64,000 nt of DNA from Symbiodinium natans (lineage: Eukaryota; Sar; Dinophyceae; Suessiales; Symbiodiniaceae), in assembly GCA_905221605.1 (NCBI GenBank), contig CAJNDS010002814.1, positions 177,861 through 241,860 on the forward strand, written 5' to 3'. Position numbers and translations under genes: made by a program. This document shows positions 53,736 to 64,000 of the stretch, piece by piece (the stretch's first letter is position 1; the number at the start of each line of letters is the position of its first letter). A model generated the notes under the pieces. That model was not told the origin of the DNA. It saw nothing but the letters and a program-made list of their open reading frames with translations, and searched no databases.

Positions 53736-54084
53736 AGCCATAAACCCCAAACCCTAAGCCTGAAGCCCTAGAGGATGTACAGGGTGCCAGGGCCCCTCAT
53801 CCTTACCTGTTTCCCAGGAGCCTTTACAAATCCCGATCACTCAAACTCCTATTGGGCCCTACTGTTGATAGCCCAGTGGTACCCTTCACCTTTTTTTTGG
53901 GTCCTTATAAAGTAACCAACCCAAAAGGGGTGCCCTTATCATAATATGGCTACGGGGCTACCAAGTACGACCACAAGCCCTGTGACTACACCTTGAGACC
54001 CGAAACCTAATCACCAATCCCTGCAGAGCTCCAGAACCGAGGAGTTCCACAATTGCCAAAGTCATCTCCGCCTGATGGCAACCG

Positions 54085-54185
54085 TAAACCCTAAACCCTA
54101 AACCCTAAACCCTAAACCCTAAACCCTAAACCCTAAACCCTAAACCCTAAACCCTAAACCCTAAACCCTAAACCCTAAACCCCAA
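54085..54185. repeat. CCCTAAA array
   Basis: Near-perfect CCCTAAA just left of the 54191 repeat. Confidence 0.95.
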
Positions 54186-54190
54186 ACCCT

Positions 54191-54640
54191 CCGACAGTTC
54201 CTGTAGAAGCTGGCCACAATGCCTATTCCAAAATGACATATGCCCTGTATGCTAAACCAGGCAAGTCTTAAACTCTAAGCCCTACACCCTAAATCCTAAA
54301 CCCCAAACCCCAAACCCTAAACCCTAAACCCTAAACCCTAAACCCTCAACCCTAAACCCTAAACCCTAAACCCCAAACCCTCCGACAGTTCCTGTAGAAG
54401 CTGGCCACAAAGCCCATTCCAAGTTGACATATGCCCTGTATGCTGAACTAGGCAAGTCCTAAACTCTAAGCCCTACATCCTAGACCCTAAAGCCGAAACC
54501 CTAAACCCTAAACCCAAACCCCAAACCGTCCGACAGTTCCTGTAGAAGCTGGCCACAATGCCCATGCCAAGTTGACATATGCCCTGTATGCTAAACCAGG
54601 CACGTCTTAAACTCTAAGCCTTACAGCCTAAATCCTAAAC
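54191..54640 (+). repeat. Three-copy dispersed tandem repeat with telomere-like linkers
   Basis: A unit of about 105 bp starting CCGACAGTTCCTGTAGAAGC begins at 54191, 54382 and 54530. The copies differ by a few bases and are separated by CCCTAAA linkers of different length, so unique sequence plus linker was duplicated together. Confidence 0.9.
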
Positions 54641-54659
54641 CCCAAACCCTAAAGCCGAA

Positions 54660-55360
54660 ACCCTAAACCCTAAACCCTAAACCCTAAACCCTAAACCCTA
54701 AACCCTAAACCCTAAACCCTAAACCCTAAACCCTAAACCCTGAACCTCTACACCCCTAAGCCCGAAACCCGAACCTCAACGCCCGTTTGAGGCAGTCGCA
54801 GTATGGTGGCGGGGCCAAGGCTTGTGGCATCGAGCGTGAGGGAATGATATGAGGGGTTTAGGGTTTAGGGTCTATGGTTTAGGGTTTAAGGGTTCAGGCT
54901 GTTTGGAGGGCACTGTTCAGAGGGATTCCATCAAGTTGGGTAGGGAGGCAGGCTCTGTTTTGAGAGATTCTGCTTCCAGGGCTCAGGGCTTAGTCGGGGT
55001 GGTAGGCAAAGCGGTTCACCCCGCACCCTCAACCCTGGACCGTAACATAAACCCCAGACCCTTAGTCCCTCACCCAAAGCCCTGTAAACCCATAATTAAA
55101 CCCTGCGGCGGTCCGTTTGGGGTGAAGGGTTTAGGGTTTAGGGTATACATCCGGAACCCCAAAATCCCTACATTCCTGAGCCCTCAACCCTAAACCCCAC
55201 AACCTAAACCCTAAACCCTAAACCCTAAACCCTAAACCCTAAACCCTAAACCCTAAACCCTAAACCCTAAACCCTAAACTCTAAGCCCTAAGCCCTAAGC
55301 CCTAAACCCTAAACCCTAAACCCTAAACCCTAAACCCTAAACCCTAAACCGAACGACCTG
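54660..55360. repeat. CCCTAAA arrays around a weak ORF
   Basis: CCCTAAA (54665-54740) and a long near-perfect array (55205-55350). A 114-codon + frame between them (54849-55193) is largely telomere-derived and is not supported. Confidence 0.8.
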
Positions 55361-55371
55361 CCAGGCGCAGG

Positions 55372-55446
55372 AGTTGCAGCTGAAGGCCCATGAGCTGATG
55401 GACAAAGCCGGGCCCATGAGTCCGATGCCCAGCCCTGGGAGGTAGG
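55372..55446 (+). CDS. Exon-like island, unidentified
   Basis: The frame reads CQAQELQLKAHELMDKAGPM and then SPMPSPGR to TAG. The first part is helical. CCCTAAA lies upstream and TTTAGGG downstream. Confidence 0.35.
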
Positions 55447-56015
55447 GTTTAGGGTTTAGGGTTTTATGGTTGGGGTTTAGGGTTTAGGGTTTAGGGTTTA
55501 GGCTTTAGGCTTTAGGGTATAGGGTTTAGGGTTTGGGGTTTAGGGTTTAGGGTCGTGCTCGGCGAGATCGCGGGCTGGCAAGCGCGCAGTAGCTTGCGGA
55601 CGTGCCCGCCCCCAAGAACGCCTGGATACTACTCCAAGCGGGAGGCAGCCGAACCCTTTGCTTAGGGGCTCAGGGGTTAGGTTCAGCTTTACCCCTAAGC
55701 CCCAAACCCTAAATCCAAACCAGCCAAGCCGAATTCTCCTCCGCAGACGTCACCGTGCTTCGGGCTTGTAGTTTGCATGCCCGTAGCTTGACTGCAGACA
55801 GACGCGGGAGCCTTGTGAAGGACAGTAGCAGCTTCTGTGGCGGGGCACGTATTCAGCCGGAGGGCCTCTCTCGTTGCTGCTCATCGAGTCCGGATTGCCA
55901 AGGTGCTCGGGGAAACCTAAACCCTAAACCCTAAACCCTAGACCCTAAACCCTAAACCCTAAACCCTAAACCCTAAACCCTAAACCCTAAACCCTAAACC
56001 CTAAACCCTAAACCC
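55447..56015. repeat. TTTAGGG then unique then CCCTAAA
   Basis: TTTAGGG variants (55443-55550), unique sequence (55555-55910) with short open frames and no recognised domain, then CCCTAAA (55915-56015). Confidence 0.65.
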
Positions 56016-56245
56016 TGTTGCCACCAAGATGTGTTGTCTTGTGAGGGAAGGCCCAGCCAGCGTTCGGGGTCTGCGTTGTGGATCGACGTACCTCGGTCCG
56101 AGGGCCTTTTCCAGGCGCGGGGAGGCCCTTTCAGGACCCCCTCTTCGGCTTCCTTTGGTTTCTGCGCAAATTGGGTCTGGTAGGCTCCGCACTCTGGTCT
56201 TGCTCACCCCGATGTATTACAAAGAGGTGAGCGGGGGTGGCGGAG
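56016..56245 (+). CDS. Uncertain ORF
   Basis: A 76-codon + frame starts at ATG 56029 (MCCLVREGPASVRGLRCGS). It is flanked by CCCTAAA upstream and TTTAGGG downstream, as real exons are here, but the minus strand is also open. No domain recognised. Confidence 0.25.
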
Positions 56246-56254
56246 GGTTTGGGG

Positions 56255-56362
56255 CTTAGGGTTTAGGGTTTACGGCTTAGGGCTTAGGGCTTAGGGCTTA
56301 GGGCTTAGGGCTTAGGGCTTAGGGCTTAGGGCTTAGGGCTTAGGGCTTAGGGCTTAGGGTTG
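56255..56362 (+). repeat. (GGGCTTA)n variant array
   Basis: About 12 perfect copies of GGGCTTA, a homogenised TTTAGGG variant. Confidence 0.97.
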
Positions 56363-56672
56363 ACGAGTTGCCAGAATTCTCAGGGCTTTCAGGGTTTTCA
56401 GGGCAACTCACGACGGATGAGGGTTTAGAGTTCATGTCTTCGTCTTCAGGGTGTTGATGGGCCGACAAGCGGTGAACAGCCTGAAGATCTCTAAGCCCTC
56501 CAAACTCGTGGGTTTCTCTAGTACCTCCCTCTCTACTATCCCCCCCCCTGTTCCCCCGTTAAATAACCTGAATGAGGCTTCAATATCCCTAAATCGCTTA
56601 AATGTGGGAGGAACCCGGGGGTGGGCGGGGGTATAGAGGGGGGTAGAAGGGGGAACCCATGAAAACCCCCAG

Positions 56673-57085
56673 GAGAGGAGGCCAACATCTACCAGACCGT
56701 CGCGCAGCTGGCGGACAAGGCGCCCCTCTCCCTCATGTTCGGAAGTTTAGGGCTGCTTAGGGCTCTTGGGTTTTAGGGCCTAGGGTTTAGGGTTTAGGGT
56801 TTAGGGTTTAGGGTTTAGGGTTAAAACTGAACCCAAAGTCCCAGACCAAGCACCCTGATGGTGAGTGAAGCTTCGGCGTCACATCAAGCAAGCACTACAC
56901 CCCAAGCCGCTCAACCCGACACCCCACCCCTAAACGTCGCCCAGAGTGCCCTCAACCCTCAACCCTCAACCCCAAACCCCAAACCCTAAACCCTAAACCC
57001 TAAACCCCAAACCCCAAACCTTAAACCCTAAGCCCCAAACCCCCAGGAGGCCGGCGTGATGAAAAGTCTTGGCCTCGCTCCCAAG
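56673..57085 (+). CDS. Two candidate exons joined in phase
   Basis: Exon 56673-56719 (acceptor cccag) reads EEANIYQTVAQLADK and has an AAG|gc donor. Exon 57047-57085 (acceptor ccccag) reads EAGVMKSLGLAPK and also ends AAG|gc. The junction is phase 0 and the intron goes TTTAGGG then CCCTAAA. The product is helical and not Cys-rich. No family, so the join is plausible but not domain-proven. Confidence 0.45.
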
Positions 57086-57134
57086 GCTCCTGGTGGGTTT
57101 TTTTGGGTTTTTGAATTTTGCCTTCTGTTCTTTT

Positions 57135-57700
57135 CTGTAGGGTTTAGGGTTTAGGGTTTAGGGTTTAGGGTTTGGGGTTTGGGGTTTGGGGTTTGGGGTT
57201 TGGGGTTTGGGGGGTTTAGAGTGGCGGGTTTTGCGTTTTTAGGGTTTAGGCGTTTTGGTTTTTAGGGTTTTCGTTCAAATGGTGCCCTACAGCTGCTTAT
57301 CTGGGACCCCTGCCTCACCCCACCTTTCCAGGGCCCCCTCTCTGGGCGCTACTAGAGGACCCCGGGTGGCCTTTTCAGGAGCATTTCAAATCAAGAAAAC
57401 CAAGAAAGCGCTAGGGTTTGCCCTGAAAGAGAGTAGCTCGGGCGCGGAGGGTGGGACCACTGAGCTATGCGAGCGCGCGACAGGGAGTCCGCCCCTAGAT
57501 CTAAAGAAATCCTACTCCCCCACACGTACACTGATACACTTAGCCCTAAAACCTAAACACTAATTAAACATTAACCCTAAACCCCAAACCCCAAACCCCA
57601 AACTCCAAACCCCAAACCCCAAACCCCAAACCCCAAACCCCAAACCCCAAACCCCAAACCCCAAACCCCAAACCCTAAACCCTAAACCCTAAGCACCTTC
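57135..57700. repeat. TTTAGGG/TTTGGGG, weak ORF, then CCCCAAA array
   Basis: TTTAGGG to TTTGGGG (57138-57215), a weak 102-codon + frame (57255-57563) with no domain, then a homogenised CCCCAAA array (57575-57675). Confidence 0.75.
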
Positions 57701-57789
57701 AGACCCCCTGTAGAGCCTTGAGCCTTAGATCGGCTCCTAACACCTGGGAAGGCTGCCAAGCCGCTTCCCTGAGACGCGCTGAGAGGATG

Positions 57790-57940
57790 TGGTGTTTAGG
57801 GTTTAGGGTTTAGGGTTTAGGGTTTAGGGTTTAGGGTTTAGGGTTTAGGGTTTAGGGTTTAGGGTTTAGGGTTTAGGGTTTAGGGTTTAGGGTATAGGGT
57901 TTGGGGTTTGGGGTTTGGGGTTTGGGGTTTGGGGTTCAGA
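57790..57940. repeat. Long TTTAGGG array grading to TTTGGGG
   Basis: Near-perfect TTTAGGG followed by five TTTGGGG copies. Confidence 0.95.
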
Positions 57941-57944
57941 GCTT

Positions 57945-58455
57945 TGGGTTTGCGGATTTCACTGCTAGGAAGCGGGCAGTTCGCTAATGTTCGTGTACCC
58001 TGAGCTTGAGAAGCCACATTATCGTCGGGGGCTCCGAACCAGAAGCCCGAAGACCTAAACCCTTGTCGGCTGGGAGCAAGCCCTAAACCCTAAGCCCTAA
58101 AACCATAAGCCTTAAAACCCCCTAAGCCCTATGCCCCGAACCCCTAAGGTCCTGAGCCCTAAGCCCAATCAGCCCAAAGATGCCTTAAACCCTAAACCCT
58201 AAACCCTAAACCCTAAACCCTAAACCCTAAACCCTAAACCCTAAACACTAAACCCTAAACCCTAAACCCTACACCCTCAACCCAAAACCCTAAAGCCTCC
58301 AAGAGCCCTCAGTCCTTAAGGGCGAAGGTCATGTGTGCGGAACCCGCCCTGGCGTATCGAAAGCCGCGAGGTTGGTGCAAAACAGGGCTGCTGGGCAAGG
58401 GCATGGGCTTAGGGTTTAGTGTTTAGGGTTTAGGGTTTAGGGTTTAGGGTTTGCT
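57945..58455. repeat. Telomere-like repeats and a weak island
   Basis: C-type repeats (58080-58300) with a possible exon at 58330-58410 (CAEPALAYRKPRGWCKTGLL), then TTTAGGG (58410-58452). Confidence 0.55.
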
Positions 58456-58788
58456 GTGACATGGCGCAGAAGCTGCAGGTCGAGATGCAAGCTAGCTTCG
58501 AACACTTCGTGAAATGGCGAAGAGCCGCTCTGGCCCGAATGTGGAGGGCCTTAGATCCTTACTGGCTCAAAACCCAACTTTTCAACTTTTGGGCTTCTTG
58601 TAAGGTAGTTTATTCTGAAAGTTTCAACTTTTATTTCCTTGGGTTTTGGGCCAGTAAGGATCCCACCCCACACTGTCTCAGGCGGCACAACCACCTTAAC
58701 CTATTCTTTTTCGGGTTTAGGCCTAAGCTCAAGTCAATGGCCTACTTCCAAACACCTTCTTCCGTCCAGTAGTACTGTATTGAGGGTC
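58456..58788 (+). other. Unique region, weak ORF
   Basis: A 103-codon + frame from ATG 58461 (MAQKLQVEMQASFEHFVKWR) is rich in Phe and Trp. It leads directly into the AT-rich mitochondrial-like insert. No domain recognised. Confidence 0.3.
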
Positions 58789-59095
58789 CTTGAAGGAATT
58801 CCACTAATAGTAAAATAGCATTTCCCTTTCAATATTAGTAAAGGTTTCTATGGACAGATATTAGTTCTTTATCTGTATCTTCTTCAACTTCATTTCGGCT
58901 TCTCTTCTTTCTCACATCCAGATAATGCATTAGAAGCATGTGGATTACTTACTCCTTTACATATAGTACCTGAATGGTATTTCATATGCCAATATGCTGT
59001 GTTAAAAGCTGTACCAATAAAAATGCAGAATTCATTATCTGTTTTCCTTCTATCCTCATCCTATTTTACTCTTTATGAGAAGTCTTTCAACGTCA
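58789..59095 (+). pseudogene. cob: Nuclear copy of mitochondrial cytochrome b fragment
   Basis: An AT-rich stretch quite unlike its surroundings. From 58819 the frame reads KGFYGQILVLYLYLLQLHF and then HPDNALEACGLLTPLHIVPE, WYFICQYAVLKAVP. The PLHIVPEWYF signature and its context are the C-terminal half of cytochrome b. After AVP, a one-base shift restores NKNAEFIICFPSILILFYSL, and another apparent one-base shift plus a TAG lies near 58816. It therefore cannot encode a working protein. Cytochrome b is a mitochondrial inner-membrane subunit of complex III; here it is a dead insert (NUMT). Its limits are judged by the base composition and homology. Confidence 0.8.
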
Positions 59096-59164
59096 TTCTG
59101 TTTTATAATTAAGACAGACGTCCAGTAATGATTTAACGGTTTTTATTCGAGTGGGCGGCCTACG

Positions 59165-59880
59165 CTCTGTTTTTCGGGTTCTGGGTTTAGAGTTTAGGAT
59201 TTAAGGTTTGGGGTTTAGGGTTTAGGGCTCAAGGGTGTTGGGTGCTCAGCACATTAGCCCAGAATTGACCATGTCAGGTCGCTGGTTGAAGGTTCAGCGG
59301 CGTTCCTGGGAAAGTGCTGAACCCAGCCAGCCCTAAACCCTAAACCCTGCGCCCGAAACCTTAAGCCCCAAACCCCAAACCCTGAACTTAAGCCCAAAAA
59401 AAACCGAAATTCCAAACCCCACAAGCGTTACTTCGGGTTGAGGCTCAGGGTGTACGGCAGGGTTTAGGGTTTAGGGCATTTTAGGCCTGCCCCTTCAAGA
59501 GTGCCGCCAGCTTCCATTGGCCCAAACATAGTCTGGAGCAGTTTACGAGGTTCTGCCAGACCTTAACACAAAGCCTTAGCCCTCAACCCTGACCCTAACC
59601 CTAAACGTCAAACCCTAAACCTTAAACCTTAAACCCCAAATCTTCAGCGCTCTACAACTGCTAAACCCCCGAAACCCATAAAGCCCTCGCCCCGGAGACA
59701 GAAGCCTTGAATCTCTCGAAGCCCTAAACCCTAAAGCACTAAACCAAAAGGCAGCCCTCAACCCTAAACCCTACAGACCCTAAACCCGAAACCCGAGACA
59801 GAAGCCTCAATTTGGCAAGCTGGACCCTGAAACCCTCAATCAGCCAAGCAGCCCGGGACCCCCAAAGCCACTGTAAAAGA
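59165..59880. repeat. Telomere-like patchwork with a possible exon
   Basis: Short G-type (59185-59230, 59455-59480) and C-type (59330-59440, 59575-59800) tracts. An island at about 59485-59570 reads KSAASFHWPKHSLEQFTRFC and may be an exon. Confidence 0.5.
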
Positions 59881-59915
59881 TGGGGAAGAAGGCGGCGCCA
59901 AAGAAGGCCGGACAG
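59880..59915 (+). CDS. Possible initiating exon
   Basis: ATG at 59880 begins MGKKAAPKKAGQ, followed at once by TTTAGGG repeats. A GC donor (AAG|gc) is possible at 59907. The Lys/Ala-rich start would suit a soluble intracellular protein. Candidate downstream exons are 60302 and 63918, but no link is proven. Confidence 0.35.
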
Positions 59916-60290
59916 CTTGGGGTTTAGGGTTTAGGGTTAGGGTTTAGGGTTTAGGGTTTGGGGTTTAGGGTTTAGGGTTTAGGGTTTAGGGTTTAGGGTT
60001 TAGGGTTTAGGTTTAGGGTTAGGGTTTAGGGTAAAGGGTTTCGGGTTTCGGGTTTCGGGTTTCGGGTTTCGGGTTTCGGGTTTCGGGTAGGGTTGAAGGT
60101 TTAGGTACCATTCTGGGCCCTACCCTGCTGACCCGACACCCGAAGGGCTTGCGGGTTCCGGGGCTTCAGGGCCTTGGGCTTAGGGTTAATTCCTGCGCGA
60201 TTTCAGAGCCGAAGGCTGTAGGGTGTAGGGTCTAGGGTTTAGGGTTTAGGGTTTAGGGTTTAGGGTTTGGGGCTTAGGGTTTAGGGTTTA
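59916..60290. repeat. TTTAGGG array with (TTTCGGG)n block
   Basis: TTTAGGG variants (59920-60030), seven TTTCGGG copies (60036-60087), then more TTTAGGG (60230-60290). Confidence 0.95.
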
Positions 60291-60301
60291 CATCCCGCAC
60301 G

Positions 60302-60358
60302 CTGGCGGAGGCAATCGTGTTCTGCACCACCAGTGTCAAGGGGAAGAAGGCGCCGAGG
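60302..60358 (+). CDS. Exon-like island, unidentified
   Basis: The frame reads TLAEAIVFCTTSVKGKKAPR. TTTAGGG lies upstream. The downstream boundary is uncertain because the frame stays open to about 60600. Confidence 0.35.
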
Positions 60359-60559
60359 TATATGGGAACTTCCCAAAGAGGGGTAGCCCTAATACACCCC
60401 AAGATTTTTCACATCCTTGTTATAGGATCTGCCCGAAACCCCCGTAAGATGATCAGGTTTCGGTGTTTAGGGGTTGCGGGGATGAGGGCTTTGGGGTTTA
60501 GGGTGCAGGGTACCCTTGTTTGGGGTTTGAGGTGTAGGTTCAGGGTACCATGCAGTGTG

Positions 60560-61560
60560 GTTCAGGATTTGGACTCTGAACCCTCACATCTTTGCGCTTG
60601 ACACCTCCAGACTTCTCGAGACACTCAAAATCACGAAAAACGGCGGACAGCGAAGGACAGCTACTGGGACACTCGTGCCTGCGCGGCATCCATAAACACT
60701 GCACATCCCCTCTGCCTCACCTCAGGTACGCCGCAGTCGTCCTGCGCACTTTCGAGAGCCATCACGAAACAGTTTTTTTTTTAGAATCCTGCCACTCTGC
60801 ATGTTTTGGTACTGGGGTACTGTAGTGCGAGAAGCGGAGTCGCTATGTAAGGAAGATTCAGCGGAATGCCTTCATGAATTTGTAAGAGATATCTGGAAAA
60901 TCTCCGCAGAAGAAGCCAGAACTCATGGTCTGTGACTTCTTTCATAATAAGCCCAAGTAGGGTTTGGGTTCCAGGGGGTTTAGGGATGGGACTTGTTTCT
61001 GGGCTGCTGTGAGGAACTTTCCGATGATAGATGGGACTGCGGCTTGGTAGTTGAATAGTTACAATAGGGCTTTTTGGGGGTTTTTACAGTATAAAGTAGC
61101 GGTAATTATTCCGGCCCCTAAATTAGAAGCATCTGGAACTCATGGTGGGGGTTTGCATCCGGGCTTTGATTGAGGACCTTCCCGAAGATTGATGGGACGT
61201 GTGGGGCTTCTCCGTACGAAATCATACAAGTAGGTGTCTCACAGCCTGGAAGCTCCAGAACGCTTGATAAGGCATGTCGCTTAAATGAAGGGTTCTGTAG
61301 GGGATCTACATCTGGCGCGATATGCTGCATGGAAAATCTCCCTGTGAAAGGGCGGGTGCTACAGGTCGCTGCGTGTCTGTATTGGGGGAGACTAAGCTTC
61401 ATGAGGCAGGGGTTTGGGTTTTTGGGGTTTAGGGTTAAGGGTGCAGCATGGTGGGTTGTCTGAAGGGTGAACAAGTCGCTCCAGGTGTTCAGAGCTTCAG
61501 AAGGGGAAGCAGCAGATTTGCGGGAGCACTGGTTGCCCAGTGCATCTCCACGGTTTAGGG
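60560..61560. other. Mostly unique region with a diverged duplication
   Basis: Roughly 60990-61060 and 61147-61210 share GGGCT, TGAGGA, CTTCC-GA and GATGGGAC in the same order and look like diverged copies. Several short + and minus frames exist without a recognised domain. Confidence 0.4.
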
Positions 61561-61759
61561 TTTGGGGTTGGAGTTTAGGGTTTTTCGTTTTTGTTCCTCC
61601 GAGTGTTTAAGTCTGTTGCTTTATGAGCGAGGAAACCGTGAAAGACGAGGAGGAAGAGGAACAAAAACGCTATGCACTTCGATCATCCCCACCCTTCAGC
61701 TACCCGAAGTAGGAGCCATCCATCCTTTTCCGGATCCACTTACGGATGCTTCGGCTTCT

Positions 61760-61994
61760 TCAGCCGACCATCCTGTCGTCATCCGGCACCATGGGTGCCG
61801 ACGCCATATTCTTCGGGAATACCCTCTCGACTCCCTGTCTTCGTGCTCGACTGGCCAGTGCCGAGAACTCTGCCTGGTTTGGGGTGTTGAATGGCGCTCT
61901 AGGCAGTGTCTTCTTTAGTTCCTCCACTTTCCACGCATACTTAATCGTAGGCATGGGGGGAAGCAACATCTTATCCCGGGAGTTGGGCTTGAAG
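61760..61994 (-). CDS. Candidate minus-strand exon, unidentified
   Basis: Read on the minus strand from an acceptor-like cacag at about 61999, the frame gives KEYFKPNSRDKMLLPPMPTI, then KYAWKVEELKKTLPRAPFN, and ends PDDDRMVG at a stop. The composition (Lys, Glu, Arg, Pro) is more protein-like than the overlapping + frames. Family unknown. Confidence 0.4.
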
Positions 61995-62109
61995 TACTCT
62001 TTCCTGTGTTAGTCAGCTGGCTCTTGAATTTCATGGCGCGGTGATATCCGTCAGCATCGGGTGATGGTGACTTCGTATCTTGCTGACAGTCTCAAGCTGC
62101 CTCCAGGAA

Positions 62110-62702
62110 CTATTGCTGACACCACTCCCAAGCTTCCCTGAGAAGGGTGGGGGTCATTACCTGAGTCTGGCAGACACCTGTAGACGTAAATATCGGGTGC
62201 GAGAAAAGCTCCAAGAACGATGCTGACTCGCTCACTTCCAAAATCGCATGGCCCTTAGGGTTGAGCACGCCAATATTCGACCTAACCAGTTCAATATCAA
62301 GGATCGTCGCGACGCCACTGGGCCTTCCAATTCCAGTCGATATCCTCCCGGTTTCGATGTGACACCAGCTCTGACTGCAAGCCGCCAATCTTCTGCCGGG
62401 CTCACGTTTGCCATCTGCCACGGCGTTCTTATCTATCCCAGTCAGTCGATCACTCACTAGCCTCCATTTGATATTCGCATGTGTTTCCTTCACTCTCATT
62501 GCAGCAACTGCTTTCTATCCGGTCCTGCGTCCTTGTATATCAGTGCTACAATCATGTGCGAACACCATTCCCCGGTAACAGGCGATATATGAAGGGTTCG
62601 GTTGCAACACAAAGGGGCCAAGGCGGCCAAGGTTGTTCCCTTAGCGGTTTCTCGGAGGCACGGTGGGCATGCAGTGAATTCGGGCTTGACCTTGATCACC
62701 AT
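62110..62702 (-). CDS. Candidate minus-strand coding region, two frames
   Basis: Two minus frames abut: 62702-62496 (68 aa; PEFTACPPCLRETAKG, HMIVALIYKDAGPDRKQLLQ) and 62499-62110 (129 aa; RVKETHANIKWRLVSDRLTG, GVATILDIELVRSNIGVLNP). They are offset by one frame, so this may be a frameshifted gene remnant, or exons with a missed intron. Minus-strand exons may also lie at 62840-62930. No domain recognised. Confidence 0.35.
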
Positions 62703-62934
62703 GCACTCAAAAATCCTGTCATATAGGGGTCGGAATTATTATTATGATTTTTTACCTTATGGTCCCTTTATACTTATATGGTAATGACCCCCCCAAGACC
62801 CGATTTTAATTATCAAGGCCCCTCGATTATCTGTCCCCATCCTGGCCGATCGACATCTTTCACCATGCTTGCAACCTTGCGCGCTCCCTCTTGCAGATCT
62901 CCATCTCTACAGATCGAGCTCAAACTCGCGCATG

Positions 62935-63620
62935 TATGGGGTTTGGGTTTAGGGTTTAGGGTTCAGGGTTTAGGGTTCAGGGTTCTTCAAACCGCACAGC
63001 TTTCCAGAATGCTTGCACGAGCGGCGTGGTGATTGTTATTCGACCCCTCCTCCTCAAGTATACCTCTCCTCCCATCATCGCGTACATCCTCAGATCCGCA
63101 GCTATCCCAATGGCGTCCTGTTGGGTTCATATTCCAGGGCGGTTTAGGGTTTAGGGTTAGGGTTTAGGGTTTAGGGTTTAGGGTTTAGGGTTTAGGGTTT
63201 TGGGTTTTGGGTTTCTGGTTTTTGGGTTTTGGGTTTTGGGTTTTGGGTATTGGGTGTGTGCTCCGCGTTGTACTTGCCCTAACCTAGAACCCAATGTGAA
63301 CAGAGGTCTGGCCCGAATAAGCAGACTCACCAAAAGACAACATCTATAGGGAGATCTCTAGATAGGTGCAGAGCACTATGGAGATACCGCCAAACTCATC
63401 CCTACTCAATACAGGGAGGGATCCAAGACCCAAGATTGCAGGGGCGAGGTCTGGAAGCAATCTTGAACCCTGTAGGGGGTAGGGTTTAGGGTTTAGGGAT
63501 TGGCTATATGATTACTGAAAGGCAGTTCAGTATTCGATGCAGGGGAACCAAGATCCAAGATTGCAGGGAAAAGTTTGGATCGTGGATCCCCCCGCTCACC
63601 ATGCTGAGCTGAAGAAGCCA
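62935..63620. repeat. TTTAGGG/TTTTGGG tracts and unique bits
   Basis: TTTAGGG (62945-62990), TTTAGGG then TTTTGGG (63140-63250), and unique sequence to 63620 with two copies of a short direct repeat (CCAAGA(C/T)CCAAGATTGCAGGG at about 63424 and 63548). Confidence 0.7.
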
Positions 63621-63626
63621 CATTCA

Positions 63627-63900
<274 letters not shown>

Positions 63901-63917
63901 AGAAAAGCCGTGGGCAG

Positions 63918-63974
63918 GACATCGAGCGCGAGGCAGAGGAGGCAAAGCTGGCCGCAGAGGAAGCGGCGAAGAAG
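63918..63974 (+). CDS. Candidate exon, charged helical segment
   Basis: After a gggcag acceptor, the frame reads DIEREAEEAKLAAEEAAKKA, with a possible AAG|gc donor at 63975. Glu/Ala/Lys periodicity predicts a coiled coil or long helix. CCCTAAA lies just upstream, as at other acceptors. The window ends 26 bases later. Confidence 0.45.
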
Positions 63975-64000
63975 GCTGGGTGTTCTCCGGCCCGTGGGGG

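Overview
The window looks like nuclear DNA of a dinoflagellate. Four observations support this. (1) Plant/dinoflagellate-type telomere repeats, TTTAGGG and CCCTAAA, occur as interstitial arrays from about 957 to 63,900. (2) Exons that can be joined through recognisable protein domains use GC, GT and GA donors with AG|G acceptors. (3) A degenerate, AT-rich cytochrome b fragment near 58.8-59.1 kb reads like dinoflagellate mitochondrial cob. (4) A very long single-frame copia polyprotein is present. No dinoflagellate spliced leader, rRNA or tRNA gene was recognised.

The dominant layout is tiny islands of unique, codon-structured sequence (13 to about 160 nt), each separated by telomere-like repeats. 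Many islands are exons of split genes for extracellular, Cys-rich modules. By joining across introns in phase I could rebuild an FN2/kringle-like domain (exons 5014-6187), a PAN/Apple-like segment (15793-16135), a nearly complete F5/8 type C (discoidin) domain over eight exons (22498-29161), and an unassigned domain over four exons (43126-44431). Of the 13 introns defined this way, 11 carry CCCTAAA-type repeats close to the acceptor and about half start with TTTAGGG-type repeats. Telomere-like DNA is therefore the main intron material here. Terminal exons with in-frame stops end at 773 and 38012, and a possible initiating exon lies at 59880, so several genes on the + strand are likely.

Mobile elements: an apparently intact copia element (6898-14959, identical 197-bp LTRs, target inside a CCCTAAA array) with a second ORF nested in another frame; a CCHC plus IS1595/Merlin-like transposase remnant on the minus strand with inverted repeats, sitting in a triplet microsatellite (33259-34747); a fold-back element made of opposed GGTTCCGACC arrays (46671-47735); short MITE-like inverted-repeat elements (32296-32378, 51948-52023); and two modules with homologous flanks but different about 20-bp minisatellite cores (20761-22215 and 44980-45705).

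The remainder is microsatellites, homogenised telomere-variant arrays and a few unique stretches (38.0-39.7 kb, 49.2-50.3 kb, 60.5-63.1 kb) with weak coding signals. Exon ends outside the rebuilt domains are approximate, and which exons belong to which gene is inference.
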